From Salinicola halophilus (GTDB lineage: Bacteria > Pseudomonadota > Gammaproteobacteria > Pseudomonadales > Halomonadaceae): a stretch of 64,000 bases of DNA. Numbering within the stretch: the stretch's first letter is position 1; every line of letters starts with the position of its first letter. Shown here one piece after another: positions 61,216 to 64,000 of this stretch. The DNA is taken from assembly GCF_003206155.1 (NCBI RefSeq), contig NZ_PZJV01000001.1, positions 673,323 through 737,322 of the forward strand, in the 5' to 3' direction. A program made the position numbers and the translations under genes. Under the pieces are notes generated by a model. It was not told the DNA's origin, searched no databases, and saw only the letters and a program-made list of their open reading frames with translations.

Positions 61216-63903
61216 ATGATCACACTGCTGCTTCTGGTTGCCGCCATCGTCGGCTGTCTCGTCGTCATGCGCCGGGAGGCGGGGGCGGCGCCGGCGCTTG
61301 CCGTGCTCGCCGTTCTCGGCCTTCTCGGTCTCGTTCTCGATGCCGAGGTCATCGGGGTCATCCTGCTGCTTGCCGCCCTCTGCGTCGCTGCCTGCGGCCT
61401 CAAGCCGATTCGTCGGCTATGGCTCTCCCCCAGACTGTTCGCGATGTTCAAGAAGGTCGCGCCGAAGGTCTCTGACACCGAGCGCGTGGCGCTGGATGCC
61501 GGCACCGTCGCCTGGGACGGCGAGCTCTTCAGCGGCCGCCCCGACTGGCACAAGCTGATCGCTTTCGACAACGCCGGGCTGAGTGACGAGGAGCAGGCGT
61601 TTCTGGATCATCAGTGCGCCGTCGCCGCCGGCATGTGCAACGCCTGGGAGATCGCCCGCGAGCGCGCCGACATGCCCGAGGCGCTGTGGGAGTACCTGAA
61701 GAAGGAGCGCTTCTTCGGGATGATCATCCCCAAGGCCTACGGGGGCCTGGAGTTCTCGGCCAAGGCGCAGTCCGCCGTGCTGCAGAAGCTCTCCTTCAAC
61801 GAGACCCTGATGAGCACCGTCGGCGTGCCCAACTCGCTCGGCCCGGGCGAGCTGCTGCTGAAATACGGCACCGATGAGCAGAAGAACCATTACCTGCCGC
61901 GGCTGGCAGACGGCCGCGAGATTCCCTGCTTTGCCTTGACCGGCCCGCGTGCCGGTAGCGACGCCACCTCCATCCCGGACGTGGGTATCGTCTGCCGCGG
62001 GATGTTCGAGGGCCGCGAAGTGCTGGGGCTGAAGCTCACCTTCGAGAAGCGCTGGATCACCCTCGCCCCCATCGCCACGGTGGTCGGGCTGGCGTTTCGC
62101 ATGTTCGACCCGGACGACCTGCTCGAACGCGGCGAGAGTGACATCGGCATCAGCTGTGCGCTGATTCCGCGTGACACCCAGGGCATGGAGATCGGCCGTC
62201 GCCACCATCCGATCGGCAGTCCCTTCATGAACGGACCGATCAAGGGCAAGGAAGTCTTCATTCCGCTGGACTACCTGATCGGCGGGCTGGAGATGGCCGG
62301 TCAGGGCTGGCGCATGCTGGTCGAGTGCCTCTCCGTGGGCCGCTGCATCACGCTGCCCTCCGGCGCGGCGGGCACCGGCCGCTACGCCACCGGCTGGACC
62401 GGCGGCTTCGCCCGCATTCGTCGCCAGTTCAACATCGCCATCGCCGACATGGAGGGCGTGCAGGAGCCGTTGGCACGTATCGCTGCCAAGTCCTACATCT
62501 CGCAGGCGGCGGTAATGCAGACTGCCAACACCATCGACCACGGCGTCAAGCCGGCGGTGCCGTCGGCGATCCTCAAGAGCCAGCTCACCGAGTTCCAGCG
62601 CGAGATCATGACCGACGCCATGGACGTCCACGGCGGACGTACCGTGACGCTGGGGCCGCGCAACTATCTGGGCATCGGCTTCAGTGCCACGCCGGTGTCG
62701 ATCACCGTCGAGGGCGCCAACATCATGACCCGCAACCTGATGATCTTCGGTCAGGGCGCGATCCGCTGCCATCCCTACGTGCTCGACGAGCTGGCGGCGA
62801 AGGACAATGACGACGCCGAGGCCTTCGACGGTCTCTTCTTCCGCCACATCGGGCTGATCTTCGGCAACGCTGCCCGCGCCTTCACCGAGGCGTTCGGTGT
62901 CGGCCGCGCGGCGGTGCCGTTCGATGCCACCGCCGCGCCGTACGCGCAGGACGCGGCACGTCTCTCCTCGGCCTTCGGTCTCTGTGCCGATGCGGCGATG
63001 GCGAGCCTCGGCTCGAAGCTCAAGCAGCGCGAGATGATCTCGGCGCGCCTCGGCGACGTGCTCTCCAATCTCTACCTGCTGTCGATGGTGCTCAAGCACT
63101 GGCGCGAGACCGATCGCGTCGACGGCGAAGCGGCGCTCTTTCACTACAGCTGCCGGATGCTGCTCAACCGCGCCGAACAGGCGATGATCGATCTGTTCGA
63201 CAATCTGCCCAATCGCGCACTGGCGAAGACCCTGTCGGTGATCACCATGCCGCTGGGGCGTCGCTGGAACAAGCCGCAGGATCGCCTCACCCGTGAGATC
63301 GCCCGCGCCGTCTCCACCGACAGCGCTCTGCGCCACAAGATGACGCGTAACACCTGGAACACTTGGGAAGAGGGCCAGCAGGACAACCCGATGGTTCGCT
63401 ACGACGCCCTGCTCGCCAACGCCGAGCGCGCCGAGGCGATCTATCGCACGCTGGGCAAGGCCCGGGTGAAGAAGGAGCTGCCGGAAGTGGCGCTGCATCC
63501 CGAGCAGTGGATCGACGCCGCGCAGGAGTCGGGGCTGCTCAGCGAAGAGGATGCCGCCTTCATGCGCGCCCACGAGGCCGAAGTCCTGGAGATGCTGACG
63601 GTGGACGACTTCGCCTTCGACGCCTTCGCCATGCGCAAGGATGAAGATGGCACGGTGGCCTCGACTGAGGGACCGGGTACCCGACGCAACCCCGATGCGC
63701 ACAAACCCCATGCGCCGAAAACCGCGGCGGGCGACGAGACGGCTCATGGAGAAGCGAACCGTGACACCGTGTCGCCGACGCTGAGCGAGCCGGCGGAAAA
63801 ACCACCCACCTCGCCCGACACCTACCGTACCGGCGAGGTTTCCGACGAGACCACCACCGCGAGCGAAGCGTCCTCGAACCGCCGCGATGACCGAGGTGCC
63901 TGA
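61216..63903 (+). CDS. fadE: FadE-type acyl-CoA dehydrogenase
   Basis: First oxidation step of fatty-acid beta-oxidation. 895 aa; E. coli FadE is about 814. Two N-terminal membrane helices (about residues 1-60: ITLLLLVAAIVGCLVV and LAVLAVLGLLGLVLD), then an N-terminal domain with SPRLFAMFKKVAPKVSDTE, the acyl-CoA dehydrogenase fold (PKAYGGLEFSAKAQ; CFALTGPRAGSDATSIPD; LPSGAAGTGRYATG), and a FadE-type C-terminal domain (ALAKTLSVITMPLGRRWNKP). The last 80 residues (from about 815) are a polar, disordered extension with no E. coli counterpart. The start ATG follows CCTCCGGAGTTCGCC. Confidence 0.93.
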   Translation: MITLLLLVAAIVGCLVVMRREAGAAPALAVLAVLGLLGLVLDAEVIGVILLLAALCVAACGLKPIRRLWLSPRLFAMFKKVAPKVSDTERVALDAGTVAWDGELFSGRPDWHKLIAFDNAGLSDEEQAFLDHQCAVAAGMCNAWEIARERADMPEALWEYLKKERFFGMIIPKAYGGLEFSAKAQSAVLQKLSFNETLMSTVGVPNSLGPGELLLKYGTDEQKNHYLPRLADGREIPCFALTGPRAGSDATSIPDVGIVCRGMFEGREVLGLKLTFEKRWITLAPIATVVGLAFRMFDPDDLLERGESDIGISCALIPRDTQGMEIGRRHHPIGSPFMNGPIKGKEVFIPLDYLIGGLEMAGQGWRMLVECLSVGRCITLPSGAAGTGRYATGWTGGFARIRRQFNIAIADMEGVQEPLARIAAKSYISQAAVMQTANTIDHGVKPAVPSAILKSQLTEFQREIMTDAMDVHGGRTVTLGPRNYLGIGFSATPVSITVEGANIMTRNLMIFGQGAIRCHPYVLDELAAKDNDDAEAFDGLFFRHIGLIFGNAARAFTEAFGVGRAAVPFDATAAPYAQDAARLSSAFGLCADAAMASLGSKLKQREMISARLGDVLSNLYLLSMVLKHWRETDRVDGEAALFHYSCRMLLNRAEQAMIDLFDNLPNRALAKTLSVITMPLGRRWNKPQDRLTREIARAVSTDSALRHKMTRNTWNTWEEGQQDNPMVRYDALLANAERAEAIYRTLGKARVKKELPEVALHPEQWIDAAQESGLLSEEDAAFMRAHEAEVLEMLTVDDFAFDAFAMRKDEDGTVASTEGPGTRRNPDAHKPHAPKTAAGDETAHGEANRDTVSPTLSEPAEKPPTSPDTYRTGEVSDETTTASEASSNRRDDRGA

Positions 63904-63909
63904 GGCGCA

Positions 63910-64000
63910 ATGAGTTTTCGGGCGCCGGCAACCGTCGGCGCTCGGGACACGTCGCGCCCTTCGTCACCCGCGCCACCACCACTCTCAACGACGACGCCCC
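63910..64000 (+). CDS. Possible start of a next gene, cut by the window end
   Basis: ATG with GAGG about 5 nt upstream opens a frame to the window end (MSFRAPATVGARDTS...), seven bases after the fadE stop. Only 30 codons are visible, so neither the reading nor the family can be judged. Confidence 0.25.
   Translation, partial: MSFRAPATVGARDTSRPSSPAPPPLSTTTP

Noticed and set aside
61417..63747. 776-aa open frame opposite fadE
   Set aside because: Complement of a well-conserved gene, no start context.

Overview
The window comes from a GC-rich gammaproteobacterium, most likely a halophilic or halotolerant member of the Halomonadaceae (inference). The grounds are a choline-to-glycine-betaine operon (betI-betB-betA, with betI starting at TTG), an MdtABC-type RND pump, a FadE-type acyl-CoA dehydrogenase with a possible PsrA-like operator, and very high GC in most genes. 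The genus cannot be fixed from sequence alone.

Region 1 (about 0.8-39.9 kb, all on the minus strand) is one large surface-polysaccharide locus. Read 5' to 3' (high to low coordinates) it starts with a small lipoprotein and the ABC-type capsule exporter genes kpsD, kpsM, kpsT and kpsE. Next come a 132-aa protein with a 'YPDV' domain and a very large AT-rich protein (932 aa) with two glycosyltransferase-like modules. The full six-gene pseudaminic acid pathway follows (pseB, C, F, G, H, I), tightly overlapped, then a family 2 glycosyltransferase and a 55-codon coiled-coil ORF. Sugar-nucleotide genes come next (glmM, ugd), then a small methyltransferase, two paralogous glycosyltransferase-like proteins and rmlA. 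The locus ends with a run of giant GC-rich multidomain proteins (893, 743, 1026, 875 and 839 aa), a 344-aa glycosyltransferase, a phytanoyl-CoA-dioxygenase-like enzyme and a ParB-like protein. A truncated 8-amino-7-oxononanoate-synthase-like gene converges on it from the left edge. The likely product is a capsule or exopolysaccharide containing pseudaminic acid and decorated by methyl and acyl groups (inference).

The part that looks least described is the set of large proteins carrying a shared repeat of about 35-40 residues (core W/Y-Y-L-x-x-Y-P-D-V, followed by H-Y and G-x-x-E-G-R). It occurs in four proteins of the locus: at the N-terminus of two glycosyltransferases, at the C-terminus of a methyltransferase/coiled-coil protein, and alone in the 132-aa protein. 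It may be a docking module that holds a synthesis complex together. The methyltransferase-plus-long-coiled-coil protein recalls the WbdD molecular ruler in layout, and the 932-aa protein is a candidate pseudaminic acid transferase.

Region 2 (40.3-46.3 kb) holds three transporters (an SLC13-type permease, a sodium:solute symporter and an EamA exporter), a DUF892 ferritin-like stress protein and a small hydrophilic protein followed by a clear terminator. Region 3 (46.7-47.5 kb) has three identical tRNA-Asn genes and one elongator tRNA-Met, each unit with a recognisable promoter. Region 4 (47.6-53.0 kb) is the choline/betaine module: a choline-binding protein divergent from betIBA, with a BetI-type operator between them. 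Region 5 (53.5-61.0 kb) is the RND operon mdtABC, preceded by a palindromic operator-like site. Region 6 (61.2 kb to the end) is fadE.

Many intergenic gaps contain short imperfect tandem direct repeats (units of 7-24 nt) next to unrelated genes. These are listed individually because the pattern looks like a habit of this genome.
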